DNA of 17,921 nt from JAKQHY01 sp034429475 (GTDB lineage Bacteria > Chloroflexota > Anaerolineae > B4-G1 > SLSP01), in assembly GCA_034429475.1 (NCBI GenBank), contig DAOUGD010000172.1:1-17921 (forward strand), read 5' to 3'. The notes beneath the pieces were generated by a model. That model did no database searches, was not told where the DNA came from, and worked only from the letters and a program-made list of their open reading frames with translations. Positions 1 to 7,398 of this stretch are shown in pieces (positions within the stretch are counted from its first letter, which is position 1; every line of letters starts with the position of its first letter). The translations under genes and the position numbers were made by a program.

Positions 1-1
1 C

Positions 2-343
2 CCGCTCAAGACGCCCCCCCCGGCGGTCAAACCCACGCTGCCCCCTGAGGCCGCGGGCGGACCTCCACGGCTGCGCCTGCGCGACGAGCCGGAATTGAAA
101 CGCACCGCCGCGCCCGCGCAGTTTTTGACCCTCGATCTGGCTAAGGACATCGGCGACATTGTCGAAGAAATGCAGCAGCGCACCCCGGCGCTATGTGACC
201 GCACCATCAGCCTGCGCAACGCGGCCAGCGGCGGCGTGGAATTTGCATTGGATGGGCTGGTCTACGCTACCATTGAAGAAATCCCCGATGCCGCCGTTCA
301 AGAGCTAATTCGGGCCGCCATCAAAGAGTGGGAGCGGCGCTGA
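2..343 (+). CDS. C-terminal part of an unknown protein (5' end outside window)
   Basis: The frame is open from the first bases of the window to a TGA at 341-343, so this is the 3' end of a longer gene; no start needs to be placed inside the window, although a TTG occurs at 95. The first ~30 visible residues are a proline-, arginine- and alanine-rich linker. They are followed by a compact, acidic, mixed alpha/beta domain of about 75 residues (DLAKDIGDIVEEM ... FALDGLVYATIEEIP ... AAIKEWERR). I do not recognise the family, and no catalytic motif, membrane segment or signal is visible. The gene overlaps the start of the downstream lipoprotein gene by 16 bases, which suggests the two are co-transcribed. 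It is judged real because the frame is open with normal amino-acid composition and ends exactly at the next gene. Confidence 0.6.
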   Translation, partial: PLKTPPPAVKPTLPPEAAGGPPRLRLRDEPELKRTAAPAQFLTLDLAKDIGDIVEEMQQRTPALCDRTISLRNAASGGVEFALDGLVYATIEEIPDAAVQELIRAAIKEWERR

Positions 344-1863
344 GGACGGTCCTGCGGGCGTTTCTGATCGGGGGGATCGGCGCTGTTCTTATGGGACTGG
401 GGAGCTGCGCTGCGCCGCCTGCTTCCGGGCCGTTACCCTCTGCCGGTAAACTCACTGCGGTTATCCCATCAACCTCCACCGCTCGCCCCACCGCGCTGCG
501 CCCCGTCAAGACCACGGCGACGCCCACGCCGTCGCCTTCCCCCACGCCTCTGGTGGCGTTGCCTCCCGACGCGTTGCCCGAATACACCCTGGACGTGGCC
601 CTCAACTACGCTGACCGGCGGATGCGCGTGCGTCAGCGGGTGGTCGTGCGCAATCCCGGCCCGGATCGCTGGAACGAAGTGGTGTTCGCCGTGCCGCCGG
701 CGCATTACCCGGACGTTTTCACCCTCTCCGCCGCCGAAGTCGCCACCGCCTGGACGCGCCGCCCGGCGACGTTCACCCTGGAACACACGATGCTGCACAT
801 CGGGCTACCCGCGCCGCTGCTGCCGGACGAGGTCGTCGGCGTTACCCTCAACTTTGTCATCGCCATCCCGCCAGTGACGCTGAACGATTGGCTGCCACGG
901 GGGAATTTGGGCGCTGGAGAACGTCTCATTCAGGCTGGGGATTGGCATCCGACGTTGGCGCCCTATCGTCCCGGTGTGGGGTGGCACACCTGGGATTACC
1001 ATCTGGTGGGCGACCCCAACGTCTACGGCGCCGCTAACTACGATGTCACTCTCCGTTCTGACGCTGCAACCGTCATCGCGGCGCCGGGAACCGCAGCGCA
1101 AACGGGAACGGTGCGCCGCTACCGACTGACCGGCGCGCGCTGTTTCGCGTTTCTTGCCAGCTCCAACTATCTTTTCTTGGTGGGAAGAGCCGGTCAGGTT
1201 CCCGTGCGGATTTACTATTTGCCGGGTTATGCTGAGGCGGCGCAGGCGATTATGGATACCACAGAACAGGCCATTGCCCTTTATGAAACTCGCTATGGCG
1301 CGTATCCGACGACGGGTTTGGTGATCGCGCAGAATGCTTATGCCGGTTCGATGGAGTATTCCGGCCTGATCAGCCTGAGCCATCACGCTTTTGAAACCTA
1401 CGATGGGCAGCCCGACTCCTCCCTGGCCAACCTGACCGTTCACGAGATCGCCCATCAATGGTGGTACGGCGCCGTGGGCAACGATCAGGTGTACGAGCCG
1501 TGGCTGGACGAAGCCTTCGCCAAGTACAGCGAGGTGCTGTTTTATGAGCGTTATCACCCTGAGCTGGTTGATTGGTGGTGGGAACGGCACATCTACGCGC
1601 GCGATCCCAGCGGCCCGTTGGACAGCAGCATTTACGACTTCGACACCACGACCGAGTATATTGCCCAGGTTTACACGCAGGGAGCGCGTTTTCTGGGGGA
1701 TTTGCGCGCGTTGATGGGGGATAAGGCATTCTTTGCCTTTATCAAGGACTATCGCGCTACCGGCGAAGGCCGTCTGGTCAAACGCGCGGATTTTTTCGCC
1801 GCTGTGCGCGCCCATACCGATGCGGATTTGACCGAGTTAATCACGCAGTACTTCACACAGTGA
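328..1863 (+). CDS. M1-family (gluzincin) aminopeptidase-like lipoprotein
   Basis: Probable zinc metallopeptidase anchored to the outer face of the cytoplasmic membrane. The GTG start at 328 gives a signal peptide: R6 and R10, then a hydrophobic stretch, then a lipobox-like LGSC with Cys27 as the lipidation site. A Thr/Pro/Ser-rich linker (about residues 30-75) leads into an M1-like N-terminal beta domain. The catalytic domain has HEIAH at 372-376 and a third zinc ligand Glu395 within EPWLDEAF, the HExxH-18-E pattern of the M1 family. The substrate-binding GxMEN loop appears as GSMEY (340-344), with Tyr in place of Asn. At 511 residues it lacks the large C-terminal helical domain of classical aminopeptidase N, as in many short bacterial M1 proteins. 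The start overlaps the upstream gene and has no clear Shine-Dalgarno sequence, so the exact start is uncertain; the lipobox makes a much later start unlikely. Substrate unknown. Confidence 0.88.
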   Translation: MGAALRTVLRAFLIGGIGAVLMGLGSCAAPPASGPLPSAGKLTAVIPSTSTARPTALRPVKTTATPTPSPSPTPLVALPPDALPEYTLDVALNYADRRMRVRQRVVVRNPGPDRWNEVVFAVPPAHYPDVFTLSAAEVATAWTRRPATFTLEHTMLHIGLPAPLLPDEVVGVTLNFVIAIPPVTLNDWLPRGNLGAGERLIQAGDWHPTLAPYRPGVGWHTWDYHLVGDPNVYGAANYDVTLRSDAATVIAAPGTAAQTGTVRRYRLTGARCFAFLASSNYLFLVGRAGQVPVRIYYLPGYAEAAQAIMDTTEQAIALYETRYGAYPTTGLVIAQNAYAGSMEYSGLISLSHHAFETYDGQPDSSLANLTVHEIAHQWWYGAVGNDQVYEPWLDEAFAKYSEVLFYERYHPELVDWWWERHIYARDPSGPLDSSIYDFDTTTEYIAQVYTQGARFLGDLRALMGDKAFFAFIKDYRATGEGRLVKRADFFAAVRAHTDADLTELITQYFTQ

Positions 1864-1876
1864 TGTGCTTTTCAGT

Positions 1877-1929
1877 CAGCAGATTAAGCAGATTTAAGAT
1901 TTAATCTGCTCAATTTGCTTAATCTGCTG
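1877..1929. repeat. inverted-repeat cluster between the M1-like and SIMPL genes
   Basis: CAGCAGATTAAGCA at 1877-1890 is the exact reverse complement of TGCTTAATCTGCTG at 1916-1929 (14-bp arms, 25-bp loop). Inside the loop a second pairing is possible between AGCAGATT (1888-1895) and AATCTGCT (1903-1910), so alternative hairpins can form. The unit is a short tandem word (AGCAGATTA) in both orientations. There is no run of T after the stem, so it is not a classical intrinsic terminator. It could be a mobile intergenic repeat or an mRNA-stabilising structure. It lies 14 bases after the stop codon of the peptidase gene. Confidence 0.7.
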
Positions 1930-2047
1930 GTAAAATTTCCCATACCAATGGCAAAATAGGGAGAATGTGTGGAACAAATCGCTATCCTGTGGCGTCATTA
2001 TAGACGTAGCACAACTACACAAACTCACAAAATGGAGGATAGAGAAA

Positions 2048-2800
2048 ATGTTTCACAAATTGGTTCGTAACAGCTTTTTGGTTTTCGTGGTTGCAGTTGT
2101 GGTTTTCGGCGTCGTAGGCTGCGGACGCCAGGTGGAGGCGGGCGGCGGCGTGGCGCAGAGCAGCGGCGACAATGGCTACACCATCAGCATCAATGGCAGT
2201 GGGATCGCCACGAGCACTCCGGATGTGGTGGACATTCAGTTTGGCGTCGAAAGCATCCACGCGGATGCAGCGCAGGCTATCAGCGACAACACCGCCAAGA
2301 TGCAGGCCGTGCTGGCTGCCGTCAAGTCGCTCGACGTCGAGGATAAAGACGTGCAGACCGTCAACTACAATATGTGGGTAGAGCAGATCTACAATCAAGA
2401 AACGGGGATGCCCACCGGCGAGGTGCGCTATCACGTCACCAACCAGGTGAGCGTCCGGCTGCGCGACATCGCCAAAGCGGGCGAGTTGTTGGGGGCCGTT
2501 CTAGAAGCGGGGGCCAACAACGTGAATGGAATCACTTTCGGTGTGGCCGACCCCACCGAGTTGCAGAACGAGGCGCGCGTTGCCGCCGTCAAGAACGCTC
2601 GCGCCAAGGCTGAGGCGCTCGCCAGTGGTTTGGGGGTGCGGCTGGGCAAAGTGCGCCTGGTCAGCGAGTACACCAGCGGTTCCGCTCCCGTCCCGATGTA
2701 TGATATGGCGATGGGGAAGGGCGGCGAGGCGGTGTCCATCGCCAGCGGCTCCTACAACGTGACGGTAGAAGTGCAAGTGACCTTCGACATCATCCAGTAA
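2048..2800 (+). CDS. SIMPL-domain (DUF541) lipoprotein
   Basis: A 250-residue lipoprotein with a SIMPL/DUF541 domain, a family of periplasmic or cell-surface proteins whose biochemical role is poorly defined. The ATG at 2048 is preferred over an upstream in-frame GTG at 1967 because GGAGG lies at 2034-2038 with good spacing, and this start gives a classic signal: K4 and R7, a hydrophobic core of about 15 residues, and the lipobox VVGC with Cys25. Family hallmarks are ISINGSGIATSTPDVVDIQFGV near the mature N-terminus (the G-x-x-P region), SVRLRDIAKAGELLGAVLEAGANNV in the middle, and the late motif AVKNARAKAEALASGLG, followed by a last beta-strand (NVTVEVQVTFDI). The gene stands alone between a hairpin cluster and an intrinsic terminator, so it is probably monocistronic. 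Confidence 0.9.
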   Translation: MFHKLVRNSFLVFVVAVVVFGVVGCGRQVEAGGGVAQSSGDNGYTISINGSGIATSTPDVVDIQFGVESIHADAAQAISDNTAKMQAVLAAVKSLDVEDKDVQTVNYNMWVEQIYNQETGMPTGEVRYHVTNQVSVRLRDIAKAGELLGAVLEAGANNVNGITFGVADPTELQNEARVAAVKNARAKAEALASGLGVRLGKVRLVSEYTSGSAPVPMYDMAMGKGGEAVSIASGSYNVTVEVQVTFDIIQ

Positions 2801-2822
2801 CTTCAACCTGACCCTTAACCAG

Positions 2823-2856
2823 AGGTGGACGGGAATCTCCCGTCCACCTTTTTGTT
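2823..2856 (+). terminator. intrinsic terminator after the SIMPL gene
   Basis: AGGTGGACGGGA (2823-2834) pairs perfectly with TCCCGTCCACCT (2838-2849) around a 3-base loop and is followed on the plus strand by TTTTGTTT. It starts 22 bases after the stop of the SIMPL gene. The minus-strand continuation is not T-rich, so it should act mainly on plus-strand transcripts, although the stem also lies just past the stop of the convergent transpeptidase remnant. Confidence 0.92.
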
Positions 2857-2865
2857 TGGAATATC

Positions 2866-3030
2866 TCAGTAATGTGTTACCACCTTCGTGTTCATCGGCG
2901 CCCAGTTGTAGAACCATTCGGCGTCCGGCAATGATAGGTTCACACAGCCGTGGCTCATCGGCGTGCCGAAGTTATTGTGCCAGTACGCGCCGTGTAATCC
3001 ATAGCCCTTGAAGAAGTACTCTGAGACGCA
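2866..3030 (-). pseudogene. 3' remnant of an L,D-transpeptidase (YkuD) gene, cut by the element
   Basis: Translating the minus strand from about 3018 to the TGA at 2866-2868 gives YFFKGYGLHGAYWHNNFG, then TPMSHGCVNLSLPDAEWF and a tail ending in VVTHY. This is the catalytic end of a YkuD-fold L,D-transpeptidase, the cell-wall cross-linking enzyme; the SHGCVN motif holds the catalytic Cys. The N-terminal two thirds of the catalytic domain and any signal peptide are absent. Upstream of about 3019-3030 (in minus-strand sense) the sequence turns into the serine recombinase coding region, and the transpeptidase frame there has no family resemblance. I infer that an element inserted here and separated the gene's 5' part, which is not present in this window. 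The exact breakpoint cannot be fixed without an uninterrupted homologue. Confidence 0.85.
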
Positions 3031-4580
3031 ATTGACACACGTTTTTCGCCAACTACGCAGTGTAAATATAGCACTTTATCTCCATCTTCGAAGGCGACCT
3101 CGCCAGTGACGTTCAACAGTTCCACCAAACGCCGTCTGGCCTGGAAATCCTCTTCCGCTTCAATCAACTCGTCGTGCATCGCCTCTGCAAACCCCATGAT
3201 GGTCAATACCCAATCACTGTCAACGGCCTGTTCGTGAAGATTGGCTTTGACTTCATCGCGTTGGGCGCGCAGGCTGTCCAGCGTGATCATGTACCGTTGT
3301 TTGCGTTCCAGGAATTCGTCTTTTTCAATATGTCCCTCAAGATATACATCCAGCACCTTGTCATACTTGCTCTGTTCACTTTGGAGCATTGTCTCGATAA
3401 TTTGCAGCCGATTACGTAATGGCTTGGTGGCTTCCTCCTGTTTTTGCCTATACTTATCCAAGCCATCTTCTAGCTTCTGAGGCTCTGACAACAACTCTTT
3501 AATCCATTCCCACGTAGCCTTATCTACCCGATCTGCCCGGTAATGGTATTTATTCGTACATGGCAAATCCCTATCGGCAGCTTGACAGTGGTAGTATTGA
3601 CGATAACTGTGTCCAGAACGGGATTTGCGTGTTACTGTCCGAAGGAGGTAATGGCACTCCGCACAGCGCAACCGTGATTGTAATAAATACTTGTACTTCG
3701 TGTTGCGTTTACTGTCTCGCCTGTTTTGAAGCTTGCGAGTCTGGGCCGCTTCCCAAACTTGCTTGTCAATGATGGCCGGAACCTTTACAGGGATATTTTC
3801 TTCGCCATAATACCATTGCCCTATGTAGGTTTCGCTGCTTAACATCCGGGCTATGGCAGTTCGATTCCATTCTCCATATCCTCTGACCCTTTTGGGGGCG
3901 GCAGTCATCTTCAGATCAGCCCCTGTTGGTACTTTCAATGCAGTCAAAGTATCCTTAATTTGCTCAATGCTCATTGGTTTATTGTTGCCATCGCCAGTGG
4001 TATACCATTGAAAGATAAGCCTGACAATCTCGGCCTGACTTTCCTCAATTTCCAGGAAATTTCTGTCTTCTCGCTCCACGCCTTTGTATCCATAAGGTGC
4101 ATGCCCATGCAAGATAACATTTCCCATTTTGGCCCTGCGTTTACGTCCTCGAACCAAGCGTTGGGTAATTTTTTCTCTCTCATATTCAGCCAGCATCGCC
4201 CGCAAATTCTTATTGAGCCGTCCTTCGGGTGTATCGGGAAAGTCGTACAACACATATTCAATCGTCACCCCGGCCTGTTTAAGTTCCTGTTCGACAATCA
4301 GTTGCTTTGCGAGATCACGCGAGAGGCGGTCAAGCTCGCGCACAACGAGTACTTCATATCCGCCTGCATGGGCTAACCTCAAAGCTTCGGATAACTGGGG
4401 AAGGTCAAAGGTGGCTCCAGATGCCCCACGATCATCCTCAGCTAAATCTGCGACGATATGATACCCCTGTTTGACGGCATACTCGCGACATAGGCAAGTT
4501 TGCTCTGTGAGGTTCTCACCGCCAGTTTTCAATTTGTCGTTGCCTGAGCAACGTGCATACGTTATCGCTCTCTTTGTCAT
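2955..4580 (-). CDS. large serine recombinase (element integrase)
   Basis: Site-specific DNA integrase/excisionase of the large serine recombinase class, which joins att sites through a phosphoserine intermediate. The N-terminal catalytic domain (about 1-145) has YARCS with the likely nucleophile Ser12, and the conserved RELDRLSRD stretch (81-89). The recombinase domain (about 155-285) includes ILHGHAPYGYKG. The zinc-ribbon domain has Cys306/Cys309 and Cys332/Cys341, and is followed by a long coiled-coil-like segment (about 370-450) typical of large integrases. The ATG at 4580 has AAGGAG 8 bases upstream. The last codons, after about VSIASQ, are written in the DNA of the broken L,D-transpeptidase gene, and the stop codon at 2955-2957 lies inside it, so the attachment site falls within this ORF. 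Its base composition is visibly less GC-rich than the flanking genes. It is the last gene of the minus-strand block. Confidence 0.95.
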   Translation of the reverse strand: MTKRAITYARCSGNDKLKTGGENLTEQTCLCREYAVKQGYHIVADLAEDDRGASGATFDLPQLSEALRLAHAGGYEVLVVRELDRLSRDLAKQLIVEQELKQAGVTIEYVLYDFPDTPEGRLNKNLRAMLAEYEREKITQRLVRGRKRRAKMGNVILHGHAPYGYKGVEREDRNFLEIEESQAEIVRLIFQWYTTGDGNNKPMSIEQIKDTLTALKVPTGADLKMTAAPKRVRGYGEWNRTAIARMLSSETYIGQWYYGEENIPVKVPAIIDKQVWEAAQTRKLQNRRDSKRNTKYKYLLQSRLRCAECHYLLRTVTRKSRSGHSYRQYYHCQAADRDLPCTNKYHYRADRVDKATWEWIKELLSEPQKLEDGLDKYRQKQEEATKPLRNRLQIIETMLQSEQSKYDKVLDVYLEGHIEKDEFLERKQRYMITLDSLRAQRDEVKANLHEQAVDSDWVLTIMGFAEAMHDELIEAEEDFQARRRLVELLNVTGEVAFEDGDKVLYLHCVVGEKRVSIASQSTSSRAMDYTARTGTITSARR

Positions 4581-4621
4581 TACCTCATCTCCTTAAATTT
4601 GATGTCTTTGTGCTCTTCCCT

Positions 4622-4650
4622 TTGCCTGCCAACCGGCGGTTGACAGGCAA
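4622..4650. repeat. near-perfect palindrome upstream of the recombinase gene
   Basis: TTGCCTGCCAACCG (4622-4635) pairs with CGGTTGACAGGCAA (4637-4650) with a single mismatch and a one-base centre. It sits 42 bases upstream of the recombinase start codon and 18 bases after the stop of the small membrane protein gene. It could be a protein-binding site controlling the integrase or an RNA hairpin in the transcript; no T-tract follows on the minus strand, so it is not an obvious terminator. Confidence 0.65.
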
Positions 4651-4667
4651 GCCGGAAACGTACAAGG

Positions 4668-5057
4668 TTAATCTTCCTCCCCAATCACATCCCACATCCG
4701 CCCATTGGAATGCTGCGGCAGGGGCGTCGGGTCGCCATAGGTGGGCAACTGCGGCGTCTGTGGTGGCATCTGCACGATGATCGGCGGCAGCATCATTGGC
4801 TGTTGCGATACGGTGTGCTGGCGCGGCTCGCGTTGGGACACCTTCACCAGGATGAAGACCAACAGCGCGATGATGCCCAGAAGCGGAATGCCGGCCAGCA
4901 GCAGGCCCACGATCAAGGCCAGGGCATCCTCGGAGAGCCGTTGTGAGACAATCACCGCCGCGCTGAGGGCGAAGACGACGCCCAACAACGTCATGAAGCG
5001 CGCGAGCCGCGGCCCCAGCCGCTCCTCTTGTGTCACGGTCGTTGATCCTTTGCGCAT
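4668..5057 (-). CDS. small two-helix membrane protein, proline-rich tail
   Basis: A 129-residue protein of unknown function. After a short charged N-terminus there are two hydrophobic helices (about 20-38 and 46-72, the second containing VGLLLAGIPLLGIIALLVF), then a basic stretch (KVSQREPRQ) and a cytosolic tail rich in Pro, Gln and Met (about 80-125). The ATG at 5057 is supported by GGGGGAGG about 8 bases upstream. It follows the FtsK-type gene by only 30 bases in the same direction, so the two are probably co-transcribed; a role as a membrane partner of the translocase is a guess from position. No family recognised. Confidence 0.75.
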   Translation of the reverse strand: MRKGSTTVTQEERLGPRLARFMTLLGVVFALSAAVIVSQRLSEDALALIVGLLLAGIPLLGIIALLVFILVKVSQREPRQHTVSQQPMMLPPIIVQMPPQTPQLPTYGDPTPLPQHSNGRMWDVIGEED

Positions 5058-5075
5058 CCTCTCACCTCCCCCAAC

Positions 5076-5154
5076 TTCTACTACTACTCACGGTCTCTCT
5101 CTCCGGCTATGGGATGACCCGGATGAGGGTAGAAGTGCGGTAGTAGTAGTAGAA
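5076..5154. repeat. mirrored triplet (TAC/GTA) repeat pair at the end of the FtsK-type gene
   Basis: TTCTACTACTACT at 5076-5088 is the reverse complement of AGTAGTAGTAGAA at 5142-5154. One arm lies just after the translocase stop codon and the other inside its last codons, where it encodes the short threonine run STTTT. The pair could fold into a long-armed hairpin at the 3' end of the mRNA, or be two unstable microsatellites. Confidence 0.6.
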
Positions 5155-6383
5155 TTTTCCAGCCGGGCGATGACCGCTTCGGTCAACCTCCAATAGCTGC
5201 CCCCAATGGGCGCCGCGTCGCCGAACAGATAGCGCAATGCCTGCGTCTTGCTGCCCCACTCCCCGCCGTGCTCGGCCCACCACGGACGGAGTTTTTCGGT
5301 CAACTCGGCCAGGTCGTCAGGCTGGGGGACATCTGGGAGTTCCACCAGCGTAGGCAGTAAGGTTAACGCTGCTGATGCGTCCTTCTCGCTGCCGACGGCT
5401 GCCAGAAGCTCTGCCAACGTCACCTGCGCGGCCTGGAAGCGTACCACGTTTCGGCTCGTGACGGCCAGGAAGTCGCCCCGCCCTACCAACTGATGCGCCG
5501 GGACGCCGCCTTGCCCGGCAGCGATCTGGGCGTCTTCTGGCGAGACCACCCGTCCCACCAGCCGCAAGGGGAAGTTGGCGCGCACCAACCCCGACAGAAT
5601 CGCGGCGCTGGGACGTTGGGTGGCGGCCACCAGGTGAATGCCGGCTTCCCGCCCGCGCTGGGTCAGCCGCAGCAAGGCGGATTCCACCCCGGCATCACTC
5701 ATCACCAGGTCGGCCAGTTCATCAATGAGCACCACGATCAGGGGCTGACTTTCCCGACGTTCGTCGCGCGCCTTCATCAAGAGCACGAGGCTGCGCAACA
5801 GCTCGGACGCTTCCGCCGAGGCGGTGATGACCGGGCGCAGCAGATGCGGACAGGCGAATCCCGCCGGGAAAGTACGCCCTTTGGGATCGATAGCGAGCAG
5901 ACTGACAGCGCCTGGGCGTTGCGTTAAGATGAGACTGGCGGCTAGCGTGCGCAGCAACACGCTTTTGCCACAGCCGGTCGTCCCGGCCACCAGGATGTGC
6001 GCCACTTCGGGACTGGTGAACTGCGCCAATAGCGGAACGCCATTGGCCTGGATGCCCAATAGCGCCGCGCCGGATGGCAATGTCCCGATGGTGTGCAGCA
6101 ACGGCAACAACATCACCGGTTGGGGGTCAGGATGGGCGAATTCCAGGATCACGCCCTCCTGACCCCGGTGGATCGTCACGCTGGGGGTGCGCAACGCCAA
6201 CGCGATGTCGTCGGCCAGGCTGTGCAATGCTGCAAAGCGGGTGTGCGGCGCCGGGTCCAGATGGAACCGGATGAGCCGGGGGCCGACTGTCCCGCCGGTA
6301 ATGCGCGCCGGACAACGATGCGCCGCCAGGGTTGTTTCGACCCGGTCGGCCTGCAATTCCAAGAAATGGCGGATGCTGTGCAT
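5088..6383 (-). CDS. FtsK/SpoIIIE-type DNA translocase ATPase
   Basis: A 431-residue ATP-driven double-strand DNA pump of the FtsK/SpoIIIE/TraB class, likely moving the element's DNA during transfer or segregation. Walker A is GTTGCGKS (134-141), Walker B is VVLIDE (217-222), followed by the family features TQRGREAGIHLVAATQRPS (about 241-259) and LVGRGDFL (299-306). The N-terminal ~125 residues form an FtsK-beta-like domain, and the last ~60 residues look like a small helical or winged-helix region. No transmembrane helices are present, unlike chromosomal FtsK, which fits a mobile-element translocase acting with a separate membrane anchor; both neighbours are membrane proteins. The ATG at 6383 has GGGAGG 7 bases upstream. 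It lies 26 bases after the membrane-HTH gene, hence a likely operon. Confidence 0.93.
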   Translation of the reverse strand: MHSIRHFLELQADRVETTLAAHRCPARITGGTVGPRLIRFHLDPAPHTRFAALHSLADDIALALRTPSVTIHRGQEGVILEFAHPDPQPVMLLPLLHTIGTLPSGAALLGIQANGVPLLAQFTSPEVAHILVAGTTGCGKSVLLRTLAASLILTQRPGAVSLLAIDPKGRTFPAGFACPHLLRPVITASAEASELLRSLVLLMKARDERRESQPLIVVLIDELADLVMSDAGVESALLRLTQRGREAGIHLVAATQRPSAAILSGLVRANFPLRLVGRVVSPEDAQIAAGQGGVPAHQLVGRGDFLAVTSRNVVRFQAAQVTLAELLAAVGSEKDASAALTLLPTLVELPDVPQPDDLAELTEKLRPWWAEHGGEWGSKTQALRYLFGDAAPIGGSYWRLTEAVIARLENSTTTTALLPSSGSSHSRRERP

Positions 6384-6409
6384 AGAATTGCCTCCCTGTA
6401 GTGGACTGG

Positions 6410-7321
6410 CTAATTGAGTACCTGTACTCCGTCCCCATTGCGGCGAATGGCGCCGGCCTTTTCCAATTCGTCGAGGTAGTTGTACAAAGTAGATCGGGAA
6501 ATGTTCAGTTGCTTAGCGACATTGGACGCGCCGGCGTCCGAGTCTTGCCGGTAGATGTCCAACAGCGTGTCCAGCCGTTGACGCTTGTTGTCCAACCGGG
6601 CCTGTCGCGCTTGTTCCAACTGGGTAGATGGTTCAGCCGCCAGCGGCAAAGGTGTTGTGGTCTGTGCGGGTTCTCCCTGTCCAACAGCTTCAGTATTGGA
6701 CAGGGCTTGGACGACCGGACCGCCCAATTGCGCCAATTGGACTTTCACCCGTTGTGCAGTGAGTTGGCGCTGCGCGTCCAACTGCTGGGTCAAATGTTCG
6801 CGCTTGAAATCGCTGAACTGGCGTTGCCAGGACTGCATTCGCTTGTCGAAACCGTTCAGGTACAGGCCGAATTCCATAAAGCCCCCATAGCTGTCCAACG
6901 CGGCGAGCAATCCCAACACGACCGGCCCGTACAGTTGGACAACCACGCCCCACGTGGCTTTGACGCCTAACAGCGTCGCAAAGGCCAGGACGAACGCGCC
7001 GACGGTGGACAAAACCGAAATGAGCAGCGCCAGTTTGTCCCAACGGCCCAGGCGTTCGCCCTTGCGGTAGATTTCGACGACGCTGGACAGGGTGCCGACC
7101 TCACTCCCGAAAGCCAGGGAGAAGCTGCCGACCAGCACCAACGCCATACGGAAGTCGGCGGGCAGGGTGGACAATTCGGTAAAACTAAAAGCCAATACCG
7201 CAAAACAGAAGAACCCGATGCTGGAAGCTGCCGCCGGAATCAGCAAGCTCCAGCCCCGCAAGCCCATCATCGTGGGCTTCTCCAACCAGAAATCTTGTTC
7301 ATTGACCTGATAAGTCTGCAC
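6410..7321 (-). CDS. membrane protein with cytosolic helix-turn-helix domain
   Basis: A 303-residue protein combining a membrane module with a DNA-binding end. Four hydrophobic helices lie at about 23-47, 58-76, 96-119 and 125-143. Next come a basic, glutamine-rich coiled-coil-like segment (about 160-200), a flexible Pro/Thr linker (210-235), a second Arg-rich helix, and a C-terminal helix-turn-helix (about 263-298: ASNVAKQLNISRSTLYNYLDELEKAG) resembling resolvase-type or wHTH folds. It may tether DNA or a plasmid partner to the membrane, or be a membrane-bound regulator; neither is proven. The GTG start at 7321 is supported by GAGGAG 7 bases upstream. A strong hairpin with a U-tract lies in its leader, so expression may be attenuated. 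It lies directly upstream of the translocase gene. Confidence 0.85.
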   Translation of the reverse strand: MQTYQVNEQDFWLEKPTMMGLRGWSLLIPAAASSIGFFCFAVLAFSFTELSTLPADFRMALVLVGSFSLAFGSEVGTLSSVVEIYRKGERLGRWDKLALLISVLSTVGAFVLAFATLLGVKATWGVVVQLYGPVVLGLLAALDSYGGFMEFGLYLNGFDKRMQSWQRQFSDFKREHLTQQLDAQRQLTAQRVKVQLAQLGGPVVQALSNTEAVGQGEPAQTTTPLPLAAEPSTQLEQARQARLDNKRQRLDTLLDIYRQDSDAGASNVAKQLNISRSTLYNYLDELEKAGAIRRNGDGVQVLN

Positions 7322-7351
7322 TGTCTTTCTCCTCGATGTACACCTGAAAAC

Positions 7352-7398
7352 AAAAAAAGCGGCCTACCTTGCCGCTGAACGGGCAAAAGTAGGCCGCT
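7352..7398 (-). terminator. intrinsic terminator/attenuator before the membrane-HTH gene
   Basis: A perfect 10-bp GC-rich stem (AGCGGCCTAC with GTAGGCCGCT) with an inner 5-bp stem is followed on the minus strand by seven T, then GTTTTC. It lies 30 bases before the GTG start of the membrane-HTH gene rather than after a gene, so it either ends a small RNA or attenuates the downstream operon. Confidence 0.85.

Noticed and set aside
805..1815. A long open frame (336 codons) on the minus strand opposite the M1-like gene
   Set aside because: It is a mirror of GC-rich coding DNA; the plus strand has a complete lipobox and zinc-peptidase motif set, while the minus product shows no recognisable family.
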